Part shown: in pieces, positions 8,172 to 18,054 of the stretch
Numbering within the stretch: position 1 is the first letter of the stretch
Layout of the letters: each line of letters opens with the position of its first letter
NCBI GenBank assembly: GCA_963840975.1
Contig: CAWJBC010000010.1
Location: 186,001-250,000, forward strand
Direction of reading: 5' to 3'
Length of the DNA: 64,000 nt
DNA from: JAADJA01 sp963840975
GTDB taxonomy: Bacteria > Bacteroidota > Bacteroidia > Bacteroidales > JAADJA01
The notes under the pieces: generated by a model
Databases searched by the model: none
What the model was told of the DNA's origin: nothing
The model's input: the letters and a program-made list of their open reading frames with translations, nothing else
Translations under genes and position numbers: made by a program

Positions 8172-9545
8172 ATGAAAGATTTAAAAAATTACATTGAGAG
8201 CAACAAAGACAGATTCCTTGAAGAATTGTTTGGATTAATCCGCATACCTTCCATCAGTTCGGAAACGGAACACAAAGAAGACATGAAGAAAGCAGCGGAA
8301 TACTGGAAACAAACACTGCTGAAAGCAGGCGCCGACAGAGCCGAAGTGATGCCAACAGAAGGAAATCCGGTGGTATATGGTGAAAAGATGGTAGATAAAA
8401 ATGCACCTACAGTTTTGGTTTATGCCCATTATGATGTAATGCCGGTTGATCCGATTGATTTGTGGAAATCACCTCCTTTTGAGCCGGAAGTTAGGGATGG
8501 TAAAATATATGCACGTGGCGCCGACGATGATAAAGGACAGTCGTTCATGCATGCCAAGGCTTTCGAATATATGGTAAAAACCGGCAACCTGCCCTGCAAT
8601 GTTAAGTTTATGATTGAGGGCGAGGAAGAAGTTGGCTCTGTAAGTCTTGGAAAGTGGTGCGGCGATTATAAAGAAATGTTAAAAGCCGACATCATTCTTG
8701 TTTCGGATACGGGAATGATCGCCGAGGACATTCCTTCAATAACAACCGGACTAAGGGGTTTAGCTTACTGGCAGGTTGAGGTCATAGGACCCAACCGCGA
8801 CCTTCATTCAGGACTTTTTGGTGGTGGTGTTGCCAACCCGATCAATGTTCTGAGTAAGATGATCGCTCAAATGACAGACGAAAGAGGAAGGATCACCATT
8901 TCTGGATTTTATAATGATGTGATGGAAGTTTCGCAGAAAGAAAGAGAAATGCTTGCCAAAGCGCCATTCAACCTTGAAGAATACAAGAAAGCAATTGACA
9001 TCAAAGAAGTTGCAGGTGAAGAAGGTTTTTCAACTACAGAGCGCACCGGAATCCGCCCGACGTTTGATGTTTGCGGCATCTGGGGCGGATATACAGGTGA
9101 AGGAGCAAAGACTGTTTTGCCTTCCAGGGCTTATGCAAAGATTTCGACCCGCCTGGTTCCAAATCAAAACTACAAAGTGATTGAAAAACTTTTCAAGGAA
9201 TATTTTGAATCCATCGCTCCAAAGTCAGTTAAGGTTGAAGTTACTGCACTGCACGGTGGCCAGGGTTATGTTTGCCCGATTGATATACCTGCATACAAGG
9301 CAGCCGAAAAAGCTTACGAAAAGGTTTACGGCAAAGTCCCCGTTCCGACACGCAGCGGTGGCAGCATTCCAATTATTTCCACCTTTGAGGAAGTGCTGGG
9401 AATTAAATCTCTTTTGATGGGATTCGGATTGGAATCGGATGCCATCCATTCGCCAAATGAAAACTTTCCGCTCAACCAGTTTTTTAACGGAATTGAGGCT
9501 ATTCCGTATTTTTACCAATACTTTGCGGAGTTGTTGAAAAAATAA
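8172..9545 (+). CDS. M20-family dipeptidase/peptidase
   Basis: A 457-residue cytosolic zinc peptidase of the M20 family (dipeptidase/CNDP-like). Metal ligands and catalytic residues are visible in VYAHYDVMPVDP (His and the neighbouring Asp), GADDDKGQ (bridging Asp), IEGEEEVGS (catalytic and metal Glu), SDTG (Asp) and the late AIHSPNE (His). The dimerisation domain starts near HSGLFGG. It probably hydrolyses dipeptides or N-acylated amino acids; the substrate cannot be set from sequence. A candidate -7 element TATTTTTG lies at 8124-8131. Confidence 0.9.
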   Translation: MKDLKNYIESNKDRFLEELFGLIRIPSISSETEHKEDMKKAAEYWKQTLLKAGADRAEVMPTEGNPVVYGEKMVDKNAPTVLVYAHYDVMPVDPIDLWKSPPFEPEVRDGKIYARGADDDKGQSFMHAKAFEYMVKTGNLPCNVKFMIEGEEEVGSVSLGKWCGDYKEMLKADIILVSDTGMIAEDIPSITTGLRGLAYWQVEVIGPNRDLHSGLFGGGVANPINVLSKMIAQMTDERGRITISGFYNDVMEVSQKEREMLAKAPFNLEEYKKAIDIKEVAGEEGFSTTERTGIRPTFDVCGIWGGYTGEGAKTVLPSRAYAKISTRLVPNQNYKVIEKLFKEYFESIAPKSVKVEVTALHGGQGYVCPIDIPAYKAAEKAYEKVYGKVPVPTRSGGSIPIISTFEEVLGIKSLLMGFGLESDAIHSPNENFPLNQFFNGIEAIPYFYQYFAELLKK

Positions 9546-9563
9546 TTGATTTTTAAAATATTT

Positions 9564-9597
9564 AAAAGCCGTTTTAAATCATTAAAGCGGCTTTTTT
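9564..9597. terminator. Bidirectional rho-independent terminator
   Basis: AAAGCCG (9565-9571) pairs with CGGCTTT downstream across an A/T-rich loop that extends the stem with weaker pairs, and the stem is followed by a T run. The reverse strand also ends in an A/T-rich tail. It separates the convergent genes at 8172-9545 and 9596-10030 and probably serves both. Confidence 0.7.
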
Positions 9598-10030
9598 ATT
9601 TGGTGCTGACTTCGAAAATTTTCCTGTCAAACAGGTCAAAGAGAAAGACCTTTTGATATTGTGTTTTAAAATCAAACCCGGAGAGAAAATTTGTAACATT
9701 CACACTGGCATTCCGGTCAATAAAATCAGTCGTAATAATAAGCCAGAAAACATTGATCTTTTTTTGCCTGTAAAGGGTTAATTTTTCTTCTTTTCTCTTA
9801 ATCGCAGCTTCAAGATTGGTATAGTTCAATTTAGCGACAGGAAAGCCTGGATTACTTTTTGGGATATTTGCATCATGCAACCTGGTGATTTCAATACCTA
9901 TGGTTTGATGATTATTTTGCTGTAAGATAAAATCAGGAGATTCCGATTTCATCAACTTCCCTTTCGGAAAATGAGGATAAATCTTCCTGAAATAATCCAT
10001 GATCAGCCGTTCTTCATCCTTTTGATTCAT
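9596..10030 (-). CDS. Hypothetical protein with possible PD-(D/E)XK nuclease-like core
   Basis: A 144-residue cytosolic protein of unknown function. The segment SPDFIL ... IGIEITR resembles the D-(x)n-E-x-x motif of restriction-endonuclease-like folds, but the usual Lys is replaced by Thr, so activity is uncertain. A basic helix (AAIKRKEEKL) and hydrophobic strands (VFWLIITTDF, KVFLFDLFD) follow. Its start overlaps the stop of the upstream PLP-enzyme gene by 4 bases, implying translational coupling. No functional link to that gene is evident. Confidence 0.6.
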   Translation of the reverse strand: MNQKDEERLIMDYFRKIYPHFPKGKLMKSESPDFILQQNNHQTIGIEITRLHDANIPKSNPGFPVAKLNYTNLEAAIKRKEEKLTLYRQKKINVFWLIITTDFIDRNASVNVTNFLSGFDFKTQYQKVFLFDLFDRKIFEVSTK

Positions 10031-11202
10031 GAAGTTTGATTTACTGCTTGGTTGAGCCGTTGCATGGCTTCTTCAATAAAACTCCTGGGGCAGGCAATAT
10101 TCATCCGCTGAAAACCTTCGCCTCCCGGTCCAAACATAGTTCCCTCAACCAGTCCAAGTTTCGCTTTTTTTAAAATTAACTCCTTCAAATCCTGAGCTGA
10201 TAAATTCAACTCTCTGAAATCGAGCCAAACCATGTAGGTTGCTTCAGGAATGATCATTTTAACGGAGGGGATATTTTTTTTCAGAAACTCATCAATAAAA
10301 ATTACGTTTCCCTTCAGATAATCCATCAATTGTTCAAGCCATTCACCACCATGACTGTAAGCCGCCTGGGAGGCAACGGCTCCAAAAATATTACCCTGAC
10401 CCAGATGAAATTTTTCCAGGACATCCTTAAAAGTTTTTCGAAGTTCGGGATTGGAAATGATGACCGATGAAGTGGAAAGTCCGGCAAGGTTAAATGTTTT
10501 ACTTGGTGCTATCATGGTGATGGTATGGTTTGCAATTTCTTCCGAAAGGGCGGCAGTTATGGTATGCCTGAAGGGTTTGAATACAAGGTCGGAATGAATT
10601 TCATCCGAAAGAATTAAAATATTTCGGGAAAGGCAGATTTCAGCCAATTGCGTAAGTTCGGATTTTGTCCATGCGCTGCCACCGGGATTATGGGGATTGG
10701 AAACGATGATCAATTTGGTTTTTGAGGTTATCTTCTTTTCAAGATCCTTAAAATCCATTGATAACCTGCCATTTTCGAGTTTTAAATGATTGTACACAAG
10801 GGTTCTTTCATGATCCTTCACTGCAGAAAAAAAAGGAAAATAAACCGGAGGTTGCACAATAATTTCATCACCGGGCAGGGTGAAAGCCAAAACAGCAAGA
10901 TTTACCGCAGGAACAATTCCAGGACTAAAAATGATCCAATCCTTTTCAATTTTCCATTGATGCTTAATATTTACCCAGTTTATGATTGAACTGTAATATC
11001 CTTCAGGTCGGGCAGAATATCCATAGATTTCATGCGCGGCTCTCTCCTGAACTGCCATCGCAATGAAATCCGGCGTTTTAAAATCCATATCTGCCACCCA
11101 CATGGGAAGCAAGTCGTCTTCACCAAGAAAATCTTTCGAAAAATCCCATTTAATGCAAGCAGTGTTCTTCCGGTCGATGATTTCGTCAAAGTTGTATTTC
11201 AT
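10027..11202 (-). CDS. PatB/MalY-type PLP enzyme, probable cystathionine beta-lyase (C-S lyase)
   Basis: A 391-residue fold-type I PLP-dependent enzyme. It has the PatB/MalY signatures LPMWVADMDF near the N-terminus, NPHNPGG, SDEIHSDL (Asp binding the pyridine nitrogen) and the Schiff-base Lys in APSKTFNLAGL. Members cleave C-S bonds of cystathionine or cysteine conjugates, releasing thiol, ammonia and pyruvate, or act as aminotransferases. It is translationally coupled to the small gene at 9596-10030. The precise substrate is not determined. Confidence 0.87.
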   Translation of the reverse strand: MKYNFDEIIDRKNTACIKWDFSKDFLGEDDLLPMWVADMDFKTPDFIAMAVQERAAHEIYGYSARPEGYYSSIINWVNIKHQWKIEKDWIIFSPGIVPAVNLAVLAFTLPGDEIIVQPPVYFPFFSAVKDHERTLVYNHLKLENGRLSMDFKDLEKKITSKTKLIIVSNPHNPGGSAWTKSELTQLAEICLSRNILILSDEIHSDLVFKPFRHTITAALSEEIANHTITMIAPSKTFNLAGLSTSSVIISNPELRKTFKDVLEKFHLGQGNIFGAVASQAAYSHGGEWLEQLMDYLKGNVIFIDEFLKKNIPSVKMIIPEATYMVWLDFRELNLSAQDLKELILKKAKLGLVEGTMFGPGGEGFQRMNIACPRSFIEEAMQRLNQAVNQTS

Positions 11203-11412
11203 CCTTAATTAAATCAATAAAATAAAGTGAGCAAAGATCGATAAAATGGCAATACATCTGTGCATTACCAACCAATCTTGCTGCTTCACCTTAACAATTA
11301 GCCTACTTAACAAAAAACAATTATGTGAATACAAGCGTTTAATTGTCAAAGAAATGACTTTAAGTACTACTTTCGCGGATTCTTTTTCCAACAGGTAACC
11401 ACAATAAGTATT

Positions 11413-13230
11413 ATGAAGAATGTAAGAAATATCGCTATTATAGCACACGTTGATCATGGCAAAACCACGCTGGTTGACAGGATTTTATACCAGTCCAAAC
11501 TATTCAGGGACAACCAGGAGATCCGTGAACTGATCCTCGACTCAAACGATCTCGAAAGGGAAAGAGGGATTACCATCCTTGCCAAAAATGTAAGTGTAAG
11601 ATATAATGGCGTTAAAATAAACCTCATTGACACTCCGGGCCACTCTGATTTTGGTGGTGAAGTAGAAAGAGTTTTGAACATGGCTGATGGTGTTCTGTTA
11701 TTGGTTGATGCTTTTGAAGGACCTATGCCTCAAACAAGATTTGTCCTGCAAAAAGCTCTCGAACTCGGTCTTAAACCCATTGTGGTTATCAATAAAGTTG
11801 ACAAGCCCAATTGTTCTCCCGACGAAGTACATGAAGCGGTATTCGAACTGATGTACAACCTTGAAGCAACGGAAGAACAACTAAATTTTCCAACTGCTTA
11901 TGGTTCCTCCAAACAGGGGTGGATGTCGGATGACTGGAAAACCCCAACCAGTGATATCAGTTTCCTGTTGGATACCATTATCAACTACATTCCGGAATAC
12001 CATGCTAAGGAGGGTAACCTTCAGATGAAGATCAGCTCCCTGGATTATAGTTCGTATATGGGCAGGATAGCAGTAGGCAAAGTTGCAAGAGGAACAATAA
12101 AAGCCGGAATGCAGGTCTCTGTTGTAAAAAAGGACGGAACAATCTTAAAATCTACAATTAAAGAATTATATCTTTTTGAAGGACTTGGCAAAGAAAAGGT
12201 GAAGTGGGAAGTAGAGGCTGGTGAAATTTGCGCTGTATTTGGCCTCGAAAGTTTTGATATCGGCGATACCATTGCTGATTTTGAGAAGCCTGAAGGATTG
12301 TTGCACATCGCAGTTGACGAACCCACCATGAGCATGTTGTTTACTATCAATAATTCGCCCTTTTTCGGGAAAGACGGGAAATACGTTACTTCCAGGCATA
12401 TTCGTGAGCGGCTTTTTCTCGAAACAGAAAAAAACCTTGCTTTGCGAGTGGAAGAAACCAGTTCGCCGGATAAGTTTCTTGTTTATGGAAGGGGAATTCT
12501 TCATCTTTCAATCCTTGTCGAAACCATGCGTCGCGAAGGATATGAATTCCAATTAGGGCAGCCCAATGTGATTGTCAAAGAAATTGACAGGGTAAAACAC
12601 GAACCGATTGAACGGTTAACGGTTCATGTGCCGGAGGCTTTTTCAGGAAGGGTGATTGAGATCGTAACCAAACGCAAAGGTGATATTTTGACCATTGAAA
12701 CCAAAGGCGACAGAATTTTGCTCGAATTCACCATTCCTTCAAGAGGTGTAATTGGACTCAGAAACCCTATCCTTACCGCAACCGAAGGTGAAGCCATTAT
12801 CGCCCATCGTTTTAAAGGCTTCGAACCCTGGAAAGGTGACATTACGAACCGTCGCAACGGCTCACTGATAGTGATGGAAACCGGGACGGCTATTGCTTAT
12901 TCCATCGAGAAGCTGCAGGACAGAGGCAGGTTTTTCATTGATCCTTTTGAAGAAGTTTATGCCGGTCAGGTGATTGGTGAGAATACACGACAGGAAGATA
13001 TAGTCGTGAATGTGATCAAGACAAAGAAACTTTCGAACATGCGGGCTTCAGGATCGGACGAAAAAATTGTGATTACGCCTGCTCTTAAATTTTCGCTTGA
13101 AGAGGCAATGGAATATATCAAGAACGATGAATACCTCGAAGTTACACCTAAATCCTACAGACTTCGAAAGATCATGCTGGACGAACACGACAGGAAGAAG
13201 AGCAAGAAGGTGGAAGTAATTAGTACTTAG
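11413..13230 (+). CDS. typA: Ribosome-associated GTPase BipA/TypA
   Basis: A 605-residue translational GTPase. G1 is AHVDHGKTTL, followed by the switch segments RGITI and DTPGHSDFGGE, and G4 is NKVD. It continues with an EF-G-like domain II, domains III and V (GRGILHLSILVE, RKGDI), and the BipA-specific C-terminal domain ending near SYRLRK. BipA assists 50S ribosome assembly and stress adaptation. The gene appears monocistronic; the 210-base upstream region holds no other gene. Confidence 0.95.
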   Translation: MKNVRNIAIIAHVDHGKTTLVDRILYQSKLFRDNQEIRELILDSNDLERERGITILAKNVSVRYNGVKINLIDTPGHSDFGGEVERVLNMADGVLLLVDAFEGPMPQTRFVLQKALELGLKPIVVINKVDKPNCSPDEVHEAVFELMYNLEATEEQLNFPTAYGSSKQGWMSDDWKTPTSDISFLLDTIINYIPEYHAKEGNLQMKISSLDYSSYMGRIAVGKVARGTIKAGMQVSVVKKDGTILKSTIKELYLFEGLGKEKVKWEVEAGEICAVFGLESFDIGDTIADFEKPEGLLHIAVDEPTMSMLFTINNSPFFGKDGKYVTSRHIRERLFLETEKNLALRVEETSSPDKFLVYGRGILHLSILVETMRREGYEFQLGQPNVIVKEIDRVKHEPIERLTVHVPEAFSGRVIEIVTKRKGDILTIETKGDRILLEFTIPSRGVIGLRNPILTATEGEAIIAHRFKGFEPWKGDITNRRNGSLIVMETGTAIAYSIEKLQDRGRFFIDPFEEVYAGQVIGENTRQEDIVVNVIKTKKLSNMRASGSDEKIVITPALKFSLEEAMEYIKNDEYLEVTPKSYRLRKIMLDEHDRKKSKKVEVIST

Positions 13231-13273
13231 AGGTTAGATTTTAGACATTAGACCTGGCACATTTAACCGGCTT

Positions 13274-14233
13274 TCATTCCTTTTTTTCGTGGACTGAAAT
13301 CAGTTGTTTAATATCTTTCTTCTTTTTTGGATTGGCAAATGCGACTGCTAATACGCCTCCGACAATAACCAGCAAAGCAGCCAGCATCCCTTTGACAGTA
13401 ATTACTTCTGGTTTCATCCAGGTTGCTTCAAAATAAGCAGCCGTTCCCATGATGATAAAGGTAATAATGGGATTCATCGTAATGATCATGCTGATTTTGT
13501 TGGCTTCGAGGTATTTAAAAGCCAGGGTCAAAGCACCATAACTGAAAAGTGTATTCAAACCAAGAAAAGCCATCAGCATCCAATTTGAAAAAGATAAATG
13601 GGTAAAGCCTGAAAAATTTACAAAGGGCAGAAACAGAAGGACCGGTAGCCCAAAAATAAACAGGTTCAGTTGCTGGGCAGGATAAGTTTTGATGAGCATC
13701 TTCTGGAAGGCAGCGTAAACCACCCATGCCATAGCAGCTACCACTATCCATAGGATACCCATATTGTAAAGTTCTTCGTGTCCGAAAAATTGTGAAATGC
13801 TATCGAAATAAAAGATCGCCAGCCCTGTACCGGCTATCATAAAACCCATTGCCTGACGGCGACTTAGGGTTTCTTTGAAAAAAATAAAACCTACCATTCC
13901 CAGCATGATGGGACCAATCTGAATGACAATTTGCGAAATACTGGCGGAAGTAAACTTAAGTCCGTACATAAACGCAATGTAATTGATCCCCAAACCTAAC
14001 GCACCAACAAGCAGGTACATGGGCGGATGGGTCAGGATTTTTAAATAGGAAGGCTTTTTGATGGTATAATAAACAAAAAGGACGGAAAACGCCAGCAGAA
14101 ACCGAAACCAAACGATCGTCATCGGGTCCAGAATATCAATGGCTAATTTTAATCCAATGGCAAGTACTCCCCACAACAGTGCCGTTGTAACAGCCAATAA
14201 AATACCGATGATCCGCTGATCTTTAAATTGCAT
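13274..14233 (-). CDS. EamA/DMT-family transporter
   Basis: A 319-residue integral membrane protein with about ten transmembrane helices, forming two EamA repeats (the first begins LLAVTTALLWGVLA, the second near MGILWIVVAAMAW). This is the drug/metabolite transporter architecture. It probably exports a small metabolite; the substrate is unknown. The basic cytoplasmic tail contains NPKKKKDIK. It lies convergent with typA. Confidence 0.85.
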   Translation of the reverse strand: MQFKDQRIIGILLAVTTALLWGVLAIGLKLAIDILDPMTIVWFRFLLAFSVLFVYYTIKKPSYLKILTHPPMYLLVGALGLGINYIAFMYGLKFTSASISQIVIQIGPIMLGMVGFIFFKETLSRRQAMGFMIAGTGLAIFYFDSISQFFGHEELYNMGILWIVVAAMAWVVYAAFQKMLIKTYPAQQLNLFIFGLPVLLFLPFVNFSGFTHLSFSNWMLMAFLGLNTLFSYGALTLAFKYLEANKISMIITMNPIITFIIMGTAAYFEATWMKPEVITVKGMLAALLVIVGGVLAVAFANPKKKKDIKQLISVHEKKE

Positions 14234-14270
14234 CTATCTTTTGGAGTTTGGGTTTTTAACCATTGGAATT

Positions 14271-15020
14271 TTACTTAATCCCTCTTTCTTTCTTAACCTG
14301 TTCCCATGCCGCATTCACCTGTTGGAACTTTTCGTTGGCTGCTTTCTGGAACTCATCGCCGAGGTGAGTTACTTTGTCAGGATGGTATTTGGTTGCCATC
14401 TTGCGGTAGGCTTTTTTCAATTCTTCTTCATTGGCATCGGGCGTTGTTTCAAGGATTTTATAAGCGCTGTAAAGATCCTTGTAAAACATGGCTTTAATGG
14501 ATTCGAAATCGGGAGTACTGATGCCCAGGTAATCGCTGATCTTCCTGATCATTTCCACTTCTTTTGAATGAACATGTCCATCGGCGGAAGAAATCCCGAA
14601 CAGGAAGTGAAGCAATTGCAGGCGTGAGGGGTGGTCCATAAAGCTCCTGATTTGCTGGGAAACCTCCCTAACACTGATCTCCTGCTTGAGCAGTTCGCGA
14701 AGGACGAGCATGTTTTCAACTGCCAGTTTTTCACCGAATTGTCTTTTGAAAAACTCCTTCACATAATCGAGTTCCCCTTTGAGTACTTTACCATCGGCTT
14801 TCATCACAGCGGCAGCAAGCACAATGAGGCTTGCGGCAAAATCGCCGGGACGGGTTTGCTTCACACCGGGTGTTGCATAGGGTTGCTGGCCCTGGTAAGC
14901 GAAACTGCCGCCTTGCATTCCGTCGAACATAGAACCAAAAACCAATCCTAATAAACCTCCGATAGGACCTCCCAGAGTCCATCCTAATCCCAATCCGACC
15001 CATTTTCCGTATTTTGCCAT
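14271..15020 (-). CDS. DjlA-like protein: TerB domain plus C-terminal J domain
   Basis: A 249-residue protein starting at MAKYGKWVGLGLG (ATG at 15020). A glycine-rich hydrophobic N-terminal segment (GWTLGGPIGGLLGLVFGS) is followed by a TerB-like helical domain (residues about 50-160, with VMKADGKV and SADGHVH acidic motifs). A C-terminal J domain follows, with the HPD tripeptide in KYHPDKV. This is the DjlA architecture, a membrane-anchored DnaK co-chaperone. A longer ATG-less extension upstream is unlikely to be translated. Confidence 0.88.
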   Translation of the reverse strand: MAKYGKWVGLGLGWTLGGPIGGLLGLVFGSMFDGMQGGSFAYQGQQPYATPGVKQTRPGDFAASLIVLAAAVMKADGKVLKGELDYVKEFFKRQFGEKLAVENMLVLRELLKQEISVREVSQQIRSFMDHPSRLQLLHFLFGISSADGHVHSKEVEMIRKISDYLGISTPDFESIKAMFYKDLYSAYKILETTPDANEEELKKAYRKMATKYHPDKVTHLGDEFQKAANEKFQQVNAAWEQVKKERGIK

Positions 15021-15202
15021 ATTAATAATATTTAAGGGGTCAAAAATAAAAAAAACCGGAATCAATTTACGATTACGGTTTTGTTACAACTCAGTCGCAT
15101 ATTTTTCCCGCAGATATCGCTGATTATCGCTGATATTTTTAGAGTTTATTTACTTTTCTGAATATACTTTTAGAAATATCAGGCAATTTCTATTTATTTC
15201 AA

Positions 15203-16540
15203 TTATTTCAGCATTGCACTTTCGGGCAAACCATATTCTTCCACCATTTTTATCCCAACGGTTTCCAATTGATCGAGGATAGGGTTATAAATTCCGGGTA
15301 AAACAGGGATATAAACGCCTTTCTCTTTTATTTTACCCGCCAGGATCATCTCCACTCCCATGGCTGCCGGCAAGGCAACTGTGCGGGCGATGGCGGTATC
15401 GGTTGCAAGAGAACCGAAATCGAGCATACTCGATTTGATCACCTCTTTTTTCCCATCAGGATAAGATGCAAGGAACAAATGCTGCAGAACAACCATGTCT
15501 CTTTCTGTGCGACCAATCAGCATCTTTTCAATCATCAGGTCGGAGGTTACCTCAAACGGGCTGTCCTCTTTGCGGTTCATGGGTTTGTTATCGAACAATC
15601 CCAGCCATTCAATTGCTTGTAAAGCATGGGCATTTTCATTTAGTCCGAGGAATTTAGCGGCTTTAGACCTGATGCCTGAAGGATCATTTTCACCGATCAG
15701 CAGGGCGACCATTCCGGCAAAGGTTTTACCGGTGAAATCGTATTTATCGTTCGAAGTCAGCTTAAGGGCTTTCATGGCATCAAGTGATTCGCACCAGCCC
15801 GGATGACGGAAAGTGCCGCGGAACATTGTTTTCGTTTCAGGAATACCATACAGATCAATGTAAGGAACGGAATCACGGTTGGGATAAATTTCGAGTTTGC
15901 CTACCTCCGGAAAGGTTGTTTTGATCGGATTTTTAAACAGATCTTCCGGCGGAACGTAGGTGATCTTTCCATTTCTCAGGTAATTCGCATCGTTGTTGCT
16001 TGCCATTACCACACCTTTCGGACTCCATGAAAATTTATAATTAAACGGATTGTTACATGCTTCGGGTGAGGGCAGTGCTCCGCAAATCGAATAAAACTCC
16101 TCAACTTTTCCACCTTTATTATGAACATGGTCAATGATGCGCATCGCCGACATGTGGTCAATACCCGGATCAAGTCCCAGTTCGTTCAGGATGATGATAC
16201 CGGCATTTTTAGCTTCGCTGTCCAAAGCCTGCATGGCAGGTTTTACATAAGAGGTTGTCACCATGTTTTTTTTATGGGCGATGCACTTTTTTGCAACCAT
16301 TACGTGATGAGCATAAGGCAAAAGACTGACTGACAAATCGTGTTCGGCTATCATGCGGTCCAAAGCAGGTTCGTCTTCAACCGTCCAGGAAACAGATTTT
16401 CCATTCGGATGACCATCAATCATGCTGTCAGCCTTCGATTTGGTGCGTGTGGCAACGGTTACATAATATCCTTTTTTCAATAAGTACTGAACGATTGGTT
16501 TTACAACCAGTCCAGCGCCAAGAATCAATACTTTTTTCAT
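15203..16540 (-). CDS. Saccharopine dehydrogenase (glutamate-forming type)
   Basis: A 445-residue NAD(P)-binding oxidoreductase. It has the Rossmann motif VLILGAGLVVKP at residues 4-15, the saccharopine dehydrogenase core (LGLDPGIDHMSAMRIID) and the C-terminal saccharopine dehydrogenase domain (YDLYGIPET-like region, MFRGTFRHPGWCESL). It corresponds to the SDH half of the bifunctional eukaryotic LKR/SDH protein. It is expected to convert saccharopine to glutamate and alpha-aminoadipate semialdehyde. It lies downstream, on the same strand, of the LKR-like gene at 16747 with a 206-base gap. Confidence 0.88.
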   Translation of the reverse strand: MKKVLILGAGLVVKPIVQYLLKKGYYVTVATRTKSKADSMIDGHPNGKSVSWTVEDEPALDRMIAEHDLSVSLLPYAHHVMVAKKCIAHKKNMVTTSYVKPAMQALDSEAKNAGIIILNELGLDPGIDHMSAMRIIDHVHNKGGKVEEFYSICGALPSPEACNNPFNYKFSWSPKGVVMASNNDANYLRNGKITYVPPEDLFKNPIKTTFPEVGKLEIYPNRDSVPYIDLYGIPETKTMFRGTFRHPGWCESLDAMKALKLTSNDKYDFTGKTFAGMVALLIGENDPSGIRSKAAKFLGLNENAHALQAIEWLGLFDNKPMNRKEDSPFEVTSDLMIEKMLIGRTERDMVVLQHLFLASYPDGKKEVIKSSMLDFGSLATDTAIARTVALPAAMGVEMILAGKIKEKGVYIPVLPGIYNPILDQLETVGIKMVEEYGLPESAMLK

Positions 16541-16746
16541 AATTTACAAGATTAATATTTTATTTAGAAAATTGCTTCAAAGTCAAATCCCGTCATCATT
16601 ATAATTTGCAACAGTGGCGGCAAAATTAAAATTATTTTCCAGTAAAAAAGGGTATGCTGTTATTTTATTCACAATTAATCATGACATCAGGAAAATCAGA
16701 CAGGTAATACTCTATTTAAAATCCGTTTAAATCTGAGGTATTGAGT

Positions 16747-18054
16747 TTACAAATATTGTTCGATGTATTTAAAATTAGGAGTAAACTTTCCTTTGTGCAA
16801 AATCACGGCTCTTTTGATGGGAGCAGGCAATTCAAGTTCTTCGAATTTTTTGTTATAATCGGCAATGGTAATGGGCTTTATAAATTTAAACAATGTGTTG
16901 CTGAAACCGATGGACGCATCGCGGGGCAACTCACTGGGTAAAATATCAACCGCCATGACGAGTAGGCCATTGCCCCTGAATCCCATGGCGGGTTTTCGGG
17001 TAAACGGGTCATAAACGAAAACAGGGTCTTCAATTTCCGTTCCCTTGTGCGTGCATTCAATTGAGCCATCGTGGTCGCAGGTTACATCGCCAATTACGGT
17101 CAGTTTTGGTTTACCCGTTGAAAACAATTTCTCCAAATAATCTTTGGTCACAATCCGCGGATAGCGGTCGTCCCAATACATGCAATTCATCAGGACGGTG
17201 AGGTGAGGAATATAAGGTTCGAAAACACTTTTATATCTTTCGGGATGTGAGTAGTAATCAACCAGTTCGAATTCTTTCACATCATCTTTCGGCTGCGAAA
17301 GATCCCATTCTTTGAAGACCACCTTATACAAAACATTATTCGGGAGGTTTTTCCTCTCTTTCAAAGTGAGGAGTTCTTCCGGTGAAATTTCCTTGATCGG
17401 CAACAGTCCGGCAATTTCCTGAGCGCCGTTTGATACATTTCCGTATCCTGTAAAACCGATGGTTAAAGGAGTTAATTCTTTGGGTAAACCATTTTCAACA
17501 ATTTCATGACCCACATCTGAAATCACCCTGATAGCGTCATCCAACGAAGGGTAATGATGGGATTGAGTGATCCGGGCAAAAGGTGTTTCGATTCCAAATT
17601 CCAGCAATCGCTTCCCTAACGACCAAAGCGAATTGATCATCCCGGCCATGCCCGCATAACGTCCGAAAAAGATCAGCCGTTTACCCATTTCATCGGCAAC
17701 TTTCTCATAGTCAATAAGCGTAACCTCCTTTTCTATCATTTTCTTTAGCATCGGCATGTTATATGGCTGCCCCTTGATAACGTGAGAGAAAAAAATGTAG
17801 GTTTTGCCTTCTTCAAAAAAGTCTTCAGGCATTTCCTTTATTCCAATGATGACAGGCGCTTCTTTCAATGAATCAACAACCTCAGCCCCGGCAGCAGTAT
17901 ACTCCTCATGTGTATAAATTCTTTTTGGTGATTTCTGAACCAGAATTCTTAAGCCCTGTTCATTAATTAACTTTTTAGCGTGACCGGGAGTAATGGCCAC
18001 ACGCCTCTCCATTAAATACCTATCTTCGTGACGGATACCGATAATATTGTTCAT
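16747..18054 (-). CDS. Lysine-ketoglutarate reductase-like (LKR half of LKR/SDH)
   Basis: A 435-residue protein with the alanine-dehydrogenase/PNT N-terminal domain (ERRVAITPGHAKKL near residues 17-30). The following region (DYEKVADEMGKRLIFFGRYAGMAGMI) and the nucleotide-binding GFTGYGNVSNGAQEI are typical of the lysine-ketoglutarate reductase domain. It is expected to condense lysine with 2-oxoglutarate to saccharopine. Together with SDH (15203) and ALDH7 (5251) it makes a plausible lysine to aminoadipate route. Direction of flux cannot be read from sequence. Confidence 0.85.
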   Translation of the reverse strand: MNNIIGIRHEDRYLMERRVAITPGHAKKLINEQGLRILVQKSPKRIYTHEEYTAAGAEVVDSLKEAPVIIGIKEMPEDFFEEGKTYIFFSHVIKGQPYNMPMLKKMIEKEVTLIDYEKVADEMGKRLIFFGRYAGMAGMINSLWSLGKRLLEFGIETPFARITQSHHYPSLDDAIRVISDVGHEIVENGLPKELTPLTIGFTGYGNVSNGAQEIAGLLPIKEISPEELLTLKERKNLPNNVLYKVVFKEWDLSQPKDDVKEFELVDYYSHPERYKSVFEPYIPHLTVLMNCMYWDDRYPRIVTKDYLEKLFSTGKPKLTVIGDVTCDHDGSIECTHKGTEIEDPVFVYDPFTRKPAMGFRGNGLLVMAVDILPSELPRDASIGFSNTLFKFIKPITIADYNKKFEELELPAPIKRAVILHKGKFTPNFKYIEQYL

